A stretch of 64,000 nt of DNA from Anagrus nilaparvatae (GCA_022575985.1 JAKSXM010000231.1:5892501-5956500), one strand, 5' to 3'. Shown: positions 1 through 12,180, numbered from the stretch's first letter. A program made the numbers and translations. Notes: generated by a model not told the origin, from the letters alone.

Positions 1-900
1 CCCGTCGCACAACAATTTCCACGGACATCGATGTAAATGTCGATGATGGTGGAAACCCTCACACGATCCAAGCCAAGACATCGGTTAAGTACCTGGGAGT
101 TCTGCTTGATAACAAGCTGAACTTCTGGGAACAATTTCAGAGGTCGAGTGAGAAGGCCGCGTCGATCGCATCCTCCTTGTCAAGGCTCATGGTCAACATA
201 GGGGGGCCCAAACCCGGGAAGCGAAGATTGTTGATGTCCGTTGTCAACTCTGTCCTGCTTTATTGATCTGAGATCTGGGCGGATATCACCAAATTTGCCA
301 AGTACAGACATAAAATATCGTCTGTGCAGCGGCAAGCGGCCCTAAGGACCGCCTGTGCGTACCATACGGTATCACTTGAGGCGATCCAGGTAAGTAGCAT
401 CGGTCATACCCATCGACCTGCTAGCGTTGGAGCAGAAATATATTTACGATAGTGTAGAGGACCGCGAAGTGGCATCCACTCGCGCCCGCTCCAGCTCTAT
501 GGATAAATGGCAGAAACGGTGGAAAAAGGAAGAAGAGGAAAATGCCCGATGGACGCGCAGACTGATTTCAGATCTGCAGGCATGGACTGGACGACAACAT
601 GGGGAGGTGGATTTTTACCTCACCCGATTTTTAACTGGACATGGGTACTTCCGTGCAATGTTAAAACATTGGCATAAGGTGGCAACAGAGGAGTGCTTGC
701 ACTGCCCAGGCGAGAAGGATACAGTGGAGCACACTTTCTTCGGATGTGTGCGCTACGTGGAAGGGCGCCCGCCCTTCCCGATTTTGAGGCCAGAGACGGT
801 GGTCCCGGAAATGCTACGGAGTTCTGAAAATTGGAATTAAGTAGCAGTGTACGTAAGGGCCACCTTGTTGAAGAAAAAGGAGGAGGGCTTTCTATCGTAG
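1..900 (+). pseudogene. LINE ORF2 remnant: reverse-transcriptase thumb, zinc knuckle
   Basis: Frame 3 from the window start reads a segment closely parallel to the intact copy at 19310-20476, including the words KYLGV, DNKL and NIGGP. An in-frame TGA sits at 264-266, and the frame changes near 395-420. From 427 frame 1 reads on through FLTGHGYF and the zinc-knuckle words CLHC and EHTFFGC, ending in an early TAA at 838-840; the ancestral TAG is probably that at 898-900. The knuckle cysteine in FFGC is kept here, though it is Ser in the 19-20 kb copy. Two stops and a frameshift make it dead. Confidence 0.85.
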
Positions 901-958
901 ATAGCTCTCCTGTCACTAGGCTGGGGGAAGGCAGCGGCCAGTTGCCTAGGCTGCGCGT

Positions 959-1000
959 CCCAAACTGAAGTTATACCTGAAAAGGGAGTTCCGGTTTGGG
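959..1000 (+). other. LINE 3' UTR stem-loop, copy 1
   Basis: CCCAAACTG (959-967) can pair with CGGTTTGGG (992-1000): nine pairs, one a G-T wobble, closing a 24-base loop. The same position in the other two LINE copies has TCCGGACCG and CGGTCCGGA, so several pairs have changed on both sides while pairing is kept. That is good evidence for a selected RNA structure. Recognition by the element's own reverse transcriptase is the likely role, by inference. Confidence 0.75.
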
Positions 1001-1186
1001 GCAAACAAGCGCAGGGGGGTTTATAGTGTGTTTATCCAGTAAGAATCTGGGGCGTAGCCGGCGACCGCGTTCGCCGGTGGTCTCCCGGTTGTACACTTTG
1101 TGCAACTGGGCGGTCATAGAAATTTGCGGGTCTTTAAGGCCCGCAAACACTCCATGGCTGATGCAAGATTCACAAGATTCCCTTGC

Positions 1187-1216
<30 letters not shown>

Positions 1217-1226
<10 letters not shown>

Positions 1227-1266
1227 ATATAATATAATATAATATAATATAATATAAAATAATATG
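1217..1266. repeat. (AATAT)n microsatellite after LINE poly(A)
   Basis: About nine units of TATAA/AATAT directly follow the A tract of the LINE. They may have grown from the tail or have been the target. Confidence 0.9.
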
Positions 1267-1661
1267 CCGTATTAATGGATTATTTTGTGCAATATACGGC
1301 AATACGGCAAAAATCGATACGGGGGCCGTATAAAATGGTCCATTAATACGGCATATTTCGTACGGTTCCCGTATTGGATTTCGCCGTATGGATTTTCATA
1401 CGGCAAAAGTCAATACGGGAGCCGTATAAAATAGTTTATTAATACGGCATATTTTGTACGGTCCCCGTAGTGGATTTTGCCGTATGTATTTTCATACGGT
1501 TGAAGTATATACGGGATCCGTTTGAAATTTGCTGTATTAATTGGCAAATTTATGCGGCTACCGTATGCAGTTTGCCGAGTATACAGCTGAATACATGTAG
1601 TAACCGTTAACCGTATGCCGTATATATACGGATAACAGCGTGTCACAGTATCCCAGCTCTG
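1264..1661. mobile_element. End fragment of a CGTATA-rich hAT-type element
   Basis: A 96-bp repeat unit (copies begin near 1346 and 1442) carries several CGTAT/ATACG words per unit. The right boundary reads GTATCCCAGCTCTG, the inverse of CAGAGCTGGGATAC, which resembles the terminal CAGGGTTGGGAAATAC of the complete element at 5231-6268. No left terminus is seen, so this copy is truncated against the AT microsatellite. Confidence 0.6.
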
Positions 1662-1772
1662 TTTTAAAGGATTTAAAATGTTTTTTATGAACAATTATGA
1701 AGGCAATTTTTAAGGGAATAATGAAGTTCTGTAAAAATTGCCTGAGAGGTGAGAAAAAATTCTTTACAATAC

Positions 1773-1949
1773 CTCAGTATTTGGATTAAGTATATCATGA
1801 GCGGCTGTTAACATAACAACATATCCAAAATTATTGCAAAGTCCAAGAATCCAAAAAGCTATTAAACTTCTCCATGTTTTGTTCGAATTTACTTGCTTGT
1901 CACACTTAGTTTTTGATATATCAATTTCAGAATTTTTATTGCTTGACAT
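1773..1949 (-). CDS. CLN3: CLN3 (battenin) orthologue, first coding exon, partial gene
   Basis: A 59-codon exon starts at ATG (1949-1947) and ends at a GT donor (1772-1771) in phase 0 after a Glu codon. After a hydrophilic N-terminus of about 26 residues it reads [20 protein letters not shown] and then ML, AAHDIL. This is the first transmembrane helix signature of CLN3, the lysosomal membrane protein lost in juvenile Batten disease, a roughly 400-residue multi-pass protein of the SLC29-like fold. The remaining exons must lie left of the window, since 1-1772 is repeat DNA. The ATG fits the family, whose N-terminus is short and cytosolic before helix 1. If the gene is functional, this intron holds the hAT fragment and the antisense LINE. 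Confidence 0.82.
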
Positions 1950-2744
1950 GTTGACACTAATAATTTATAATTTTATTCACTGGAATTCTTGAAATTTTGT
2001 TTATTCTTCTTATTATTATTATTTACTATCAGTAAGAGAATACATTCTCAATACATACAATAAGTATAAATCTCTTGGAGATAGACACAGCTATATCTTG
2101 TAAATTATTATATCTATTCTGTTATCATATACATGAAAGAAATTAAATTAAATTTTTTTTTTTTTCAATTTGGATATGAACACAATTTTAATAGGCACTT
2201 TAATTTTTAATAGATAAAATCTATACACAACTATAATTCAAGCAATATTTTAAAAAAATATTTTCGGCCCTTACTTCAAATTTATTTTAGACTGGATACT
2301 CTATCGCTCTGGGAATTGATTATGACACAAAAAAAACCCAATAATATATGACTGAGTATCAACGAAGTTTTTTCCAACAAATCCCACTGTTGATGTAATA
2401 CACCATTCATCTCCCCTCCCTAAGAGCCAACAAAGTGTAAGCTTCTATCTTATATATAATTGTTATTGTTTTATTACACAGATATAAAACTTAGTTTTAA
2501 AATTTAAATCGTTAAAACAATAATATACCTTCCTTCTCATGCTCACATACTTCTTTTGAATTATCATTTTTAAATTATCATTTTTCATTCATCAACATTT
2601 TAAAATATTCAAACTGTAAAAAACTCTGGCTTTGAAATTATCCAAGAAAAAACTTGTTCTTAAAACAGGATACATTATAACATAATAAGTTTTATTTATT
2701 ACATTTTTAGTAAATAATTCTGCTATTACATTTCTTATACTAAA
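1950..2744. other. No gene seen; AT-rich upstream of CLN3
   Basis: Very AT-rich sequence with short A/T runs. It should hold the CLN3 promoter and 5' UTR, but no clear motif can be assigned. Confidence 0.5.
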
Positions 2745-3320
2745 AAATTAAAAAATTTTATTTGATTCTACAAGCATTCTAATTCTATCCTATATATATT
2801 AAAATGAAAGATTGCAAAAAATTCAATATTTTTGATTTTATTACAGATCAATTTATGAATTATTGAATGGACAAAAATACATAAAAGTTAGTTTAAATTA
2901 AAGTTTAAAGAAATACCACCAAGAGATTTTTTTATTTTTAAAAAATATTTAAATGATTTCGAGAAATCAATCTCAGAAGTTAGTGGTCAAAAACGCGAAA
3001 AAATGTCCTATTTTTTCACTAAAACTGATTTTTCTCAGGATCTAAGGGGTCTTTCGAAATAAGCTTTAGTGCAAATTATTCCTTGGAAAAAATGCTATCA
3101 ACTTGGCGTTTTTTTTTAATTAAGCTAATGGTTAAGAGTTATAACTGTTTAAAGCCGAGAAGATCAAAATATAAAACTGAAAAAGTTGTCACTGTCATCT
3201 TTTTTTAACTCAAAATCGATATTACCAAAACCTTAAAACTAAGTTGATATGCATTTGTGAAATGGTTATCTAAAACAAGTTTTTTTTTTTTAATTAAGGA
3301 GAAATCTTAAGAAAACCAAA
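2745..3320 (+). repeat. Interspersed repeat, inverted copy at 31530-32075
   Basis: The segment matches 31530-32075 in reverse complement over several hundred bases, with many point differences and small gaps. Shared blocks include the stretches around 3010-3100 and 31780-31860. It is an old dispersed repeat with no coding sequence recognised. Confidence 0.75.
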
Positions 3321-3540
3321 TTTTTTGAATTTTTGGTTTTTTCATGTTTAAGACAGCCGATATCCATTTTTTTGATTTTATTCATATAGGTATAAAACAC
3401 CCGACAATATAGATTGAAATTTTTGAAGAATTTTCATGTTGTAAACAATTAATATGAATTTTTCTATAAAATGAAATTTAAAAAAATTTTTATTTTTCCA
3501 TATGTTTAAGACCGCTGATATCCATTTTCTTATTTGATGA

Positions 3541-3905
3541 AATTTTTTGAGAATAGTATATATTCTGCTATATTTGAAATTCTATAAAATAGAACAGTAT
3601 TCAAAAAAAATTAAGTGGGGCATATTCTGCTAAATTCAATACTAATATTTCAATGCTATCATTGCATAAAAATATTTGAAATTACAAAATTTCTATAAAA
3701 GAAAACATTTAAGTGGGGTATATTTTGCTAAATTCAGTACTAATAATTCAATGCTATCATTGCATAAAAATAATTGAAATTACAATTTTTCTATAAAACA
3801 GGACACTATTCGAAAACATTTAAGTGGGGTATATTTTGCTAAATTCAATACTAATATTTCAATGCTATCATTCCATAAAAATAATTGAAATTATATATCA
3901 CAAAT
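3541..3905. repeat. Tandem repeat, about 98-111 bp units
   Basis: AAGTGGGG(C/T)ATATT recurs at 3613, 3711 and 3822, each followed by AATACTAATATTTCAATGCT or a close variant. Confidence 0.85.
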
Positions 3906-4249
3906 GTATTTTTTGGCGGCAACAATTTTGAGAAAAAAATGTTCAAAAATTAATGCATCCGATCCAAAAATTGACTATAAATAATATTTTTAAAACTAGT
4001 ACTCCCATAGAAAAGAAAAGAAAGTTTGGTATTTTTTGTATTTTTTGGTGACAAAAATTTTAAGAAAAAAATTTTTTTCATATTAATTATAATTATAAGA
4101 TTCAAGATATTGAGTAAAGACGATATTTCTAGATGTTAGTACTTTCATGGAAAAAACTGAGGTATTACATCCAAATTAAAAATACATAAAACTACCTAGA
4201 GATTTTTTGGGGAAAAAAATTTGAAAAAAAAATCTTCCTCTATGAGGAA
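3906..4249. repeat. Dispersed repeat with GAGGTATTACATCCAAAT motif
   Basis: Words here (TACTCCCATAGAAA, GAGGTATTACATCCAAAT, then an A/T-rich spacer) recur near 9620-9715, 39980-40150 and 40590-40690. It is an old AT-rich repeat family with no open frame. Confidence 0.6.
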
Positions 4250-4830
4250 CCAAAATCATAAATATTTCACTCTAGACTAAAATTCATATTGATTCTCTGC
4301 AGTATAAAAATACAGCGAAAATTTCAATCTATATTTTTAGTTGTTTTAATATATGAAACAACTCAAAAACTTTGCCATAGAGTAAAATGGATATCGACTG
4401 TCCTATTTATGAAAATATAAAAATTACAAAATATTATAAAAATTTCACTCTATAGTAAAATTCATATTGATTGTCTACAATATAAAAAACTGAAAAAATT
4501 TCAATCTATGTTTTTGGCTGTTTTATATATGAAAAAACCCAAAAAATTTCACTATAGAGTAAAATGGATATCTTCTGTCCTATTTATGAAAAAAAAAAAA
4601 ATCATAAATATTTCACTCTAGAGTAAAATTCATATTGATTGTCTTTAATATAAAAAAACAGCAAAAATTTCAATTTATATTGTTAGTTGTTTTATATATA
4701 GAGAAACCCAAAAATTTCACCACAGAATAAAATGGATATCGACTGTACTATGATGAAAAACCCAAAAAAATTTCACTATATAGTAAAATGGATGTGTAAA
4801 TGTATCGTCTGTCCTATTTATGAACAAACA
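4250..4830. repeat. Tandem repeat, about 170-178 bp units
   Basis: TTTCACTCTA followed by TAAAATTCATATTGATT occurs near 4267, 4446 and 4611. Each unit also holds TAAAATGGATATC followed by CTGTCCTATTTATGA. Confidence 0.85.
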
Positions 4831-4832
4831 AA

Positions 4833-5015
4833 TATCTATTTGTTCAACAAGGGAAAAAAAGTAGGATTTGGCTTTCAATGCAGACAGCATTGAAAATAAA
4901 ATTTCCTACATTTTTTCCCGTGTTCAACACATAGTTTTTCATTAAAAGCGAAAAAAAGATCGCCCGAAAGTAAGAAAGTAGATCTTTTTTGCAGCGTATA
5001 ATGAAAAATTATGAA
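4833..5015. repeat. Two short imperfect hairpins
   Basis: GTTCAACAAGGGAAAAAA near 4835 is mirrored by TTTTTTCCCGTGTTCAAC near 4912. Next to it, AAAAAGATCGCCCGAAAG and AGTAGATCTTTTTTGCAG form a second inverted pair around 4960-5000. Both look like tiny MITE remnants. Confidence 0.55.
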
Positions 5016-5230
5016 AATTTCATTCTATAGTAAAATTTATATTGATTGTCTGCAATATCAGTTGTGATGTATATGAAAATAGAAAATATTCCAATATTAA
5101 TTGTCTATGAAAAAAACTGCAACTTTTGTTAAAAAAACTGCATATTACTATATTTTATTTTCAATTGTTATTTATTATCAATAATTATTTATGTTATAAA
5201 ATATACCTCATTAGTTATAAATATTTATAA

Positions 5231-6268
5231 CAGGGTTGGGAAATACGGGCGATTTTGACGCGCATTAACCGTATGCCGTATATACGGGAACAGAAAAATA
5301 CGGTCCATATTTTTCATAGCCGTATATACGGAAAAATATTTTACAAACCCGTATCCGTATGTACGGGTGAAATGAATACGGGTCCGTACAAATTTTCCTG
5401 AATATACGGGTAACAATATACGGGACCCGTATTTTAGGCATCCGTTCAAACGGCTGGAAAAAGTTGAGACCCGTATATACGGATCAATTCTATACGGATC
5501 CGTATATCATTTATCCGTATATACGGATGACTGAAATGCGGAACCGTATATCAGCCACCCGTATATACGGGTCTCAATTTTTTTCAGTCGTTTGTACGAA
5601 TGCTTAAAATACGGGATCCATATTTTGTTAACCGTATATACGGATAGAATTATACTGGACCCGTATACCTCTGATCCGTACATACGGGTGAATAATATAC
5701 GGTTTCGTTTTCATTCTTGTCCGTATTATTAATGTATAAATACTTTTCTGTATTAAATCGGATGATTAACGTTTGACTCGTATATACGGGTATATAAAAT
5801 ACGGCTCCCATAAAGTGAAAACCGTATATACGGCTAATATTATATGGTTCCCGTATTTAAATTAACCGTATATACGGGTAAATGATATACGGTCCCGTAT
5901 ACGACTAATCCGTTTGTACGGTTGATTAAAATTTTGACCCGTATATACGGTTGTCTAAAATACGGTTCCCGTATTATAAAAACCGTATATACGGACGAGT
6001 GATGTATGGGCCCGTATTTCTGTCAACCGTATATACGGTTGAAAAATTTTGAGAACCGTATATAAGGTTTACAAAATACGGGTCCCGTACAAATTTATCC
6101 GTATGTACGGTTTTGAAAATACTGATCCGTACATTTTTAGAACCGTATATACGGTATTTTTCATATGATTCCATATTAAATAAACCGTATATACGGCAAA
6201 AAATCAAAATTCATATTTTTCATTTCCGTATATACGGATAAGGTGCGCGTCCAGTATTCCCAACCCTG
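5231..6268. mobile_element. Complete non-autonomous hAT-type element of CCGTATATACGG repeats
   Basis: A 1038-bp element starts CAGGGTTGGGAAATACGG and ends GTATTCCCAACCCTG, a terminal inverted repeat. It is flanked on both sides by the same 8 bases, ATTTATAA (5223-5230 and 6269-6276). An 8-bp duplication with CAGGG-type termini is characteristic of hAT transposons. The interior has no open frame. It is a series of near-identical palindromes CCGTATATACGG or variants (CCGTATGTACGG, CCGTTTGTACGG) spaced about 25-35 bases apart. Subterminal transposase-binding motifs are known in hAT elements, but here the motif fills the whole element. Mobilisation by a transposase encoded elsewhere is inferred. 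Confidence 0.9.
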
Positions 6269-6276
6269 ATTTATAA

Positions 6277-6525
6277 ATAATCATGTAACTTTTTCTGAAT
6301 ATGTATAATAAATTTATTTTTTTGTTAATAAATTTAGAGGTATAAAATTGATTCTGTTCTCATTCATTTTTTAATAAAATTAAATTTCTTTTTAATCACG
6401 TATGATTAAATTTATTATAATTAACCACATATTATCAAAATATAAAAAAATTAATGCACAAGATTTTTTATTCGGTTAAGCCGAGCATTGCGTGGCCAAT
6501 CAGCTAGTTCTAAATAAAAATGAAA
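6277..6525 (+). repeat. Dispersed repeat, second copy at 57190-57995
   Basis: ATAATGTAAC-like start, TAAATTTAGAGGTA, CTGTTCTCATTCATTTT, then AAGCCGAGCAT and GGCCAATCAGCTAGTT are shared with 57190-57283 plus 57862-57995. Here the sequence is uninterrupted at the point where the other copy carries a hAT insertion, so this copy serves as the empty site. Confidence 0.8.
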
Positions 6526-7870
6526 ATGTGTATAATTTTAAAATTTACATATCTTAGTTTTTTTATTATTTAGAACTTTTATTATGTAACTGGGATGTTT
6601 TAAATGAAAAATAATATTTTTTTTTTATTATAGCTTGTGTATATACATGTTTCAGGAATTATTTTTTTTTTATTTCGAATAAATTGTTAGTTATCGGTAT
6701 ATGTCAATAAAAAAAGAAGTCATAAAAAAAAAACTTGTAATCGGTTTGTGTAAACACAACCTAAATGCATGGTATACATGTTTACTATAGTAAAGTTCTT
6801 GATTCATTGATCATAATAAGTATTGCACCAAGAAATATCACTTGCTGTTTTGCAAACGTAGTTTGGTTTTAACCAAACTAAGCTCTTCATTACCTCCGGT
6901 TTAACACTTTTAACATTGCAAATCTTATTCAACAAAAAAATTTTTTCGAAATCTTATATTTAGAAATCGATCGAGTTATAAAACTTTTCTATTTTTCATT
7001 AGAGCTTGTAGAAAGTTTCAACTTTTGGGTTCAATAACTCAAAAACTAAGCGTTTAAAATTCCTTAGATTTAGTAGGGTGATTCCTTAAATTTTCAGACA
7101 AATTGTATATTTTTATCAATCTGTAGTCAACGTCCTTAATTAGCTAACGTACTAATTAGAAAAAAAAAACATTATTTTGCGAAACGATTGTATGGAAAAA
7201 AAAGTCGAAATGAAAATGAAATTTAGCAAATAAAAATTAAAAACATGCTTATTTCAAAATTAAATTATTATCCAAATAACTTGATGAAACTTTTAAATTT
7301 ATTCATACAAACAAAAAATAAATTACAAATTGAACAGTTACTATCTTCTCAGTTTACTGAAAAAGATTTTAGTAAATTGAAATTACTTGATAGGATTCTC
7401 TGTCATTTAAAGTTTTTAAACGCTGTTCTGCTTTTGACTACGGTCCATAAAAATCAAAATATCTAAAAAAAATATTGAGCAAGAAAATAAAAAATAAACA
7501 GAAAATGCATAAAAAAATTTTTTAAATGAAAAGTCGGCCTTAAACAAGCTTAGCTCTACTTCTGATATATTGCACAAAAAACCTTTAAAATTGGGTATTT
7601 TTGGGCTGCTTTCAGGGTCCTCTAAAAATTTTCAGCCACTTTAAACCCCAGATTCAGATTAAGAGACCAAAAAAATCACCTATAGTAAACCTTCCCCCTA
7701 TTCGGATCCCGATTTAGACACCCTTACCGCATTTTGACTACAAATTAAATATTCAGTATAAAAACTTTTGGGTTTGGAAACGTCGCTAAAAATAGGGACA
7801 TTTTTTTTAAAGAATTAATCTATAACAGCCGAAGTAAGCTTTTTCTCAAGTTTTACACCAATGTGAAGTA
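6526..7870. other. No gene seen; AT-rich with one repeat end
   Basis: At 6728-6795, CGGTTTGTGTAAACACAACC and ATACATGTTTAC match, inverted, the right end of the insertion at about 56485-56543. A 73-codon open frame at 7245-7466 has no recognisable family and ordinary AT-rich composition. Nothing else is seen. Confidence 0.5.
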
Positions 7871-7985
7871 ATGCTTCAAATAATTGCGCCCTCTATTTTT
7901 CTACATTAAATATTGTAGACTTCTTTCCTGCAGGAAAGGAAGATTTTAAAATTTGGTTGGCCATATACAAATTATATATGCACCG
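7871..7985 (+). repeat. Decayed core fragment of the AGGCAGG MITE family
   Basis: TGCGCCCTCTATTTTTCTAC, TTGTAGACTT and GGTTGGCCATA are shared with the full copies at 11818-12045 and 49174-49401. The termini are lost. Confidence 0.7.
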
Positions 7986-8526
7986 CATATTTGCGTTTGC
8001 AGGTTAAAAGAATAAAATCTGTCATTATGTATAGATAACTTAATCCAAATTGCTCTAGGGACATTTAAAAAGGCATGGGGTTTGGGAGTAGTTGCTGGAC
8101 CCAGAAAAATTTCTCGGGGATGATGATTTTGTGTGTATTTTAAGAAAAATTGAAAAATAGATGTAAGAAATAACAAAGAATATGTAAATAAAATTATTAA
8201 TTAAACTTTATTATTACTTTATATAATTTTTATGAAAACTATGTACAAAGTATTTCAATTGACGACACAATTGTCATAGATATGTGATATCTTCTTACAA
8301 TAAAATTCATTTAAAAATTTAATTTTAATCTTTTTTTTGCAGTAGTATTAGTTTTAACCGATGGTTTCTCAAAATATACACTTTCAAAGTATATGAAAAT
8401 AAAAATCGCTCACAATCTCATTGCTGCGATAATTTTGATCAATTTTTTCACGCAAGAATCTGTTGTGAATGATTCACAGGAATGTTATCCACATGACTTT
8501 CATTCACTGATGACAAAGGTAAAGTA

Positions 8527-8532
8527 TTTATT
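8527..8532 (-). promoter_or_regulatory. Poly(A) signal of the GPCPD1-like gene
   Basis: AATAAA on the minus strand, about 40 bases past the stop codon. Confidence 0.6.
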
Positions 8533-8571
8533 TCTGAACAACAAGCTTGTTAGTGCATCGTGCAAGAGATT

Positions 8572-11500
8572 TTAGTATTTTTGCGTTTTCTCTAGTCTGG
8601 ATAATAAGGTACTTTCCTTTGTCTCCTTTTCACAGTGCTCATCCATCCTGCAAATGAAAATTATTTATCAAAAAAAAATTTTTATGCTGCTCATTATATT
8701 TTATACATACCTGTCATAAATCACTGCGTGTAAACCTAATTTTTTTAAATACTTTATAGTTTCTTTATCGTTATTATCGTCTCCCCAGCAAAATATAATT
8801 AAGCCTCGATCCCTTACTAACTTAACTTGACTTGAATCTCGTAAAATATCTTCTGTATGAACATTTACTCCAAATAGATTGATAGCTAAAGCATGCCTTA
8901 TAGCCATTGGAATACTTTGACATCTTGGGTCATGATAACTAGGATACATAGCAGTCACTCCCTGAGTAAGAAAGACTACTGGATATTTATTTTGTTTCAA
9001 CCTTATCATAGCACAAACGTCTGGATTGAAGGAAGAAAAAATTATTTTTCTATTTTTTCCATGTTCTAATACAACTTTTAAAATAATGTCCAAATACATG
9101 TTCAGATCAAATGGATGATCCAGTTCTTCGTAAGTGCCATCCTGTAAATAAAAGGAAAATTATTATTTTTTTTTTAAAGAAGATAATCCAAAAATAATAC
9201 CTTCATTTGCATGGTCCACTTTATTTCTACATTAAAACCAATATGCGGTTCAAGCTTTTGAAGAGCAGCTTGCAAAGTTGGGAATGGTTGGTGATCTTCG
9301 AGATCTTCATTAAAAAACCTTTGAGTTTTTTCTCTTCCTTCTTTAATGTTATAAACCTTTTTCAAAAATAACAGAATCTTTTAACATTTTTTTTAATATT
9401 TAAAAAGGAATTTTTAATAGGTAGCTAATAATTTTGTAAGAATTGTAGACTATATAAAAAAAAATTATGTGTCATTGATATTATTTACGAATTCATTTTT
9501 ATCATCAATACGACTTGCCTAAATAAAATCAATATGTGGAATTATTGAGGGAATTATCGAAACAAAATTTAAATAAATGAAATACTTCATTGGATTTAAA
9601 AGGGCCTAAAAACAGGTTTTACAGCAAAAATGAGGTATTACATCCAAATTAAAAAAAAAAAAAAAAAATAGTTTTAGATTTGTTGATGAAAAAATTTTTG
9701 AAAAAAAAATTAGGTCTTGAACAAGTAAGTTGAAAACAAAATATTCTATAAGTGGAAATCAGATTGTTTATTTATTAGTCTTTTATTTTTTGTACTTTTT
9801 GTATTTTTTTTAACCAAAAATTTTGTTTATATATTTTTTATTTTATCAAAATTTTTTTGAGTTTTTATTTAAATTAAATTTTTTGTTAAGCAAATGGTAT
9901 ACATGTAAAACAAACGTAAATCCACATATCAATATTTGATAAGTTTGTTCAATTTATTCAATTTAAAATTAATTATAGTGAAGGATAGTAAATTTCTATA
10001 ATTAACTTTATTGTTTAAAAAAAATAAAAAAAATAAAAAAAAAGTATTCCACGATAGGGGTTGGGGCCAGGTTTTTGAACGCTACTGTAAATATCCTAAT
10101 TATACTGAGTTCTCTTTTTATTATTAAACTTTGGCTGGTACATGATATAAATAACTCCAGGTTTTTCATCAAGAATTTTGTTATTTAAATTAAAAATTAC
10201 TATTTGCCTTTTTTATGTACAAATTACAAAAAATATAATCAAGTAAAGATTCTAACTATATAATTTATCTTTTTACTAAAGGAAGTTATAACTGCTGGCT
10301 GTATGTTAAATATAGATACCAGAAGAAGGTTTATAAAATCAGAATTGTGCAATTAGTTGAAATGAATATAATATTTTTACAGATAGCTTACTGTTAATGT
10401 ATGTAATTGTTCCAACGTAAGATCCTTGACTGGTATTTCTAGCATATCCATAGCTTGTGTTTCCTTTTTGCATTTTGAAGGTATGGAAACAAATAAATCG
10501 TGGTAAATAACAGGTACAAAATCTTTAGATAACTGCACATCGAATTCTACGAGATCAGCTCCATGATCAGCTGCAGCTTTGAATGAAGCAATAGTATTTT
10601 CTCGAACATGTACATAACTTAAAAAGAAAATTTATTTTTAAATAAAAGTATTTATAAAAACTCTAGAAAATATTTACTTCTTTGTGAAAGAATTTCCAAG
10701 ACCACGATGTCCAATATCTAAGCCGGACCAATTTTGTTCCCAATATTTCGGATATGAAATACTCATATCCCAAGAATAATCAAAAATAGGTTTGATTGTA
10801 AGATATTCCATAGTAACTTGACCTAAGGTTAGAAAAACAATGCAATCATTTTAAGAAAATATAGGTTAAAACTACACTGTATAAAATAATGCACACAATT
10901 TTACTACAGATTAGTAAATTTTTCTAAATTTGTAGTTATATTATTACGAGTGTATTAAATTTACTACAAATTGTAATAAATTTCGAATTCTAATTCGTAG
11001 TGAAATTAATAACTTGCAGCAATGTTGTGCGCACCATTTTTTACTGTGCATTTACTATATACCTATTGGTCTGTGTTTAGAACTAGTAATTGGCATGATA
11101 AGCATTCCAGTGCTAGACTGCAAAACACTTGGTAAAACATAGCTAAATCCGATATGATTAGGAGGTTCTTCTGGAGTAACTCTTGAAGAGTACTCATAAT
11201 AATCTATTAAGTAAGCCTGAAAATTTTTTTTTATTATTCCAATGCTTTAATAAGTTTGAATTAAAAGAATTTTAATTCTCTAATCCCTCAAAAGCTATTT
11301 ACCAATAAAAAGAACATGGGAGAACAAAGGTTTTAAGGATAATTAGAAGAAGAAAAAAATCCCGGTTTTTGAGAAATTCGTATTTAAAACTTACTATTAG
11401 TTTTTTGATTTTCAGGATTTCATTTGAAAGTATTTTTAGGTTGAGAAAAATAAAAAAAAAGTTAGAAAAATCTTATTTACTTGGCAACAGATTGGCAACT

Positions 11501-12149
11501 TATACACTTCATAGAATATAAAAAAAGACACCAGTTTTTGATGCTCAAATAATAACGGTAAATTCGGAAAATAATTTATTTATCAAATGACATTTAAAAT
11601 ATACTTAAATTGAGATTTGTAATGAATCTCATTAGTATAATTTGATTATTTCATAATCGCAAAATTAGTAAGAAATTTATTGACAGGGTATGGCGAAGAA
11701 ATGCCTTGGCTGCATTGTTTCCGGACCGAAGTAATACCTAAACAGGGAGTCCCGGTCCGGATTCCAGGATATTGTCATAAATGCAGGAGGGTGGGGAGTT
11801 TAGTTGGTATTACCCTAAGGCAGGTTCTACAATAGCCACATACACCAATATATGTGTATGTATGGATAGACATATTTGTGTATGGCCAACCTTCAGATAA
11901 CTGCGCCCTCTATTTTTCTACATTAATTTTTGTAGACTTTTTACCTGCTGGTAAAACAGATTTATAAATTAGGTTGGCCATACACAAATATGTCTATCCA
12001 TACATATACATATATTGATGTATGTGGCTATTGTAGAACCTGCCTAAATTTGAGGTTGAGTCCCATATAACCATACAGTACGTGGTGTATGGCATGCGTA
12101 AAAGCATTCTCCTCGTACTACAAAAAAAGCCCCTTCTCTGAAGGGGCCC

Positions 12150-12180
<31 letters not shown>

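Larger units (their letters stand above)
1..1216 (+). mobile_element. R1-clade non-LTR retrotransposon, copy 1 (5' end outside window)
   Basis: The 3' part of a LINE: decayed reverse-transcriptase C-terminal coding sequence to about 900, a GC-rich 3' UTR, then an A tract of about 28 bases ending near 1216. The same order of coding end, UTR stem-loop and A tract is found in the copies at 11677-12175 and 19309-20782. The UTR differs enough from those two to be another subfamily. Its 5' junction lies before the window, so no target duplication can be read. It stands downstream, in antisense, of the CLN3 exon and is probably within a CLN3 intron. Confidence 0.85.
11677..12175 (+). mobile_element. 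R1-clade LINE tail, copy 3, with target duplication
   Basis: This severely 5'-truncated copy contains only 3' UTR, matching 20482-20782, and ends in an A tract at 12150-12175. AGTAAGAAAT stands on both sides (11667-11676 and 12176-12185), a 10-bp target duplication that fixes the insertion exactly. It lies antisense in the intron between exons 4 and 5 of the GPCPD1-like gene and is itself split by the MITE at 11818-12045. Confidence 0.92.

Noticed and set aside
5231..6268. CCGTATATACGG series as a CRISPR-like or plain satellite array
   Set aside because: Spacers are irregular and related, the organism is eukaryotic, and exact inverted ends with an 8-bp duplication show a transposon.
8393..8575. 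60-codon plus-strand frame with a hydrophobic start
   Set aside because: It overlaps the last exon and 3' UTR of the GPCPD1-like gene on the other strand and has no promoter evidence.
8701..9365. Two minus-strand frames as two small genes
   Set aside because: They are exons 8 and 9 of one GPCPD1-like gene; GT-AG borders join them in frame.
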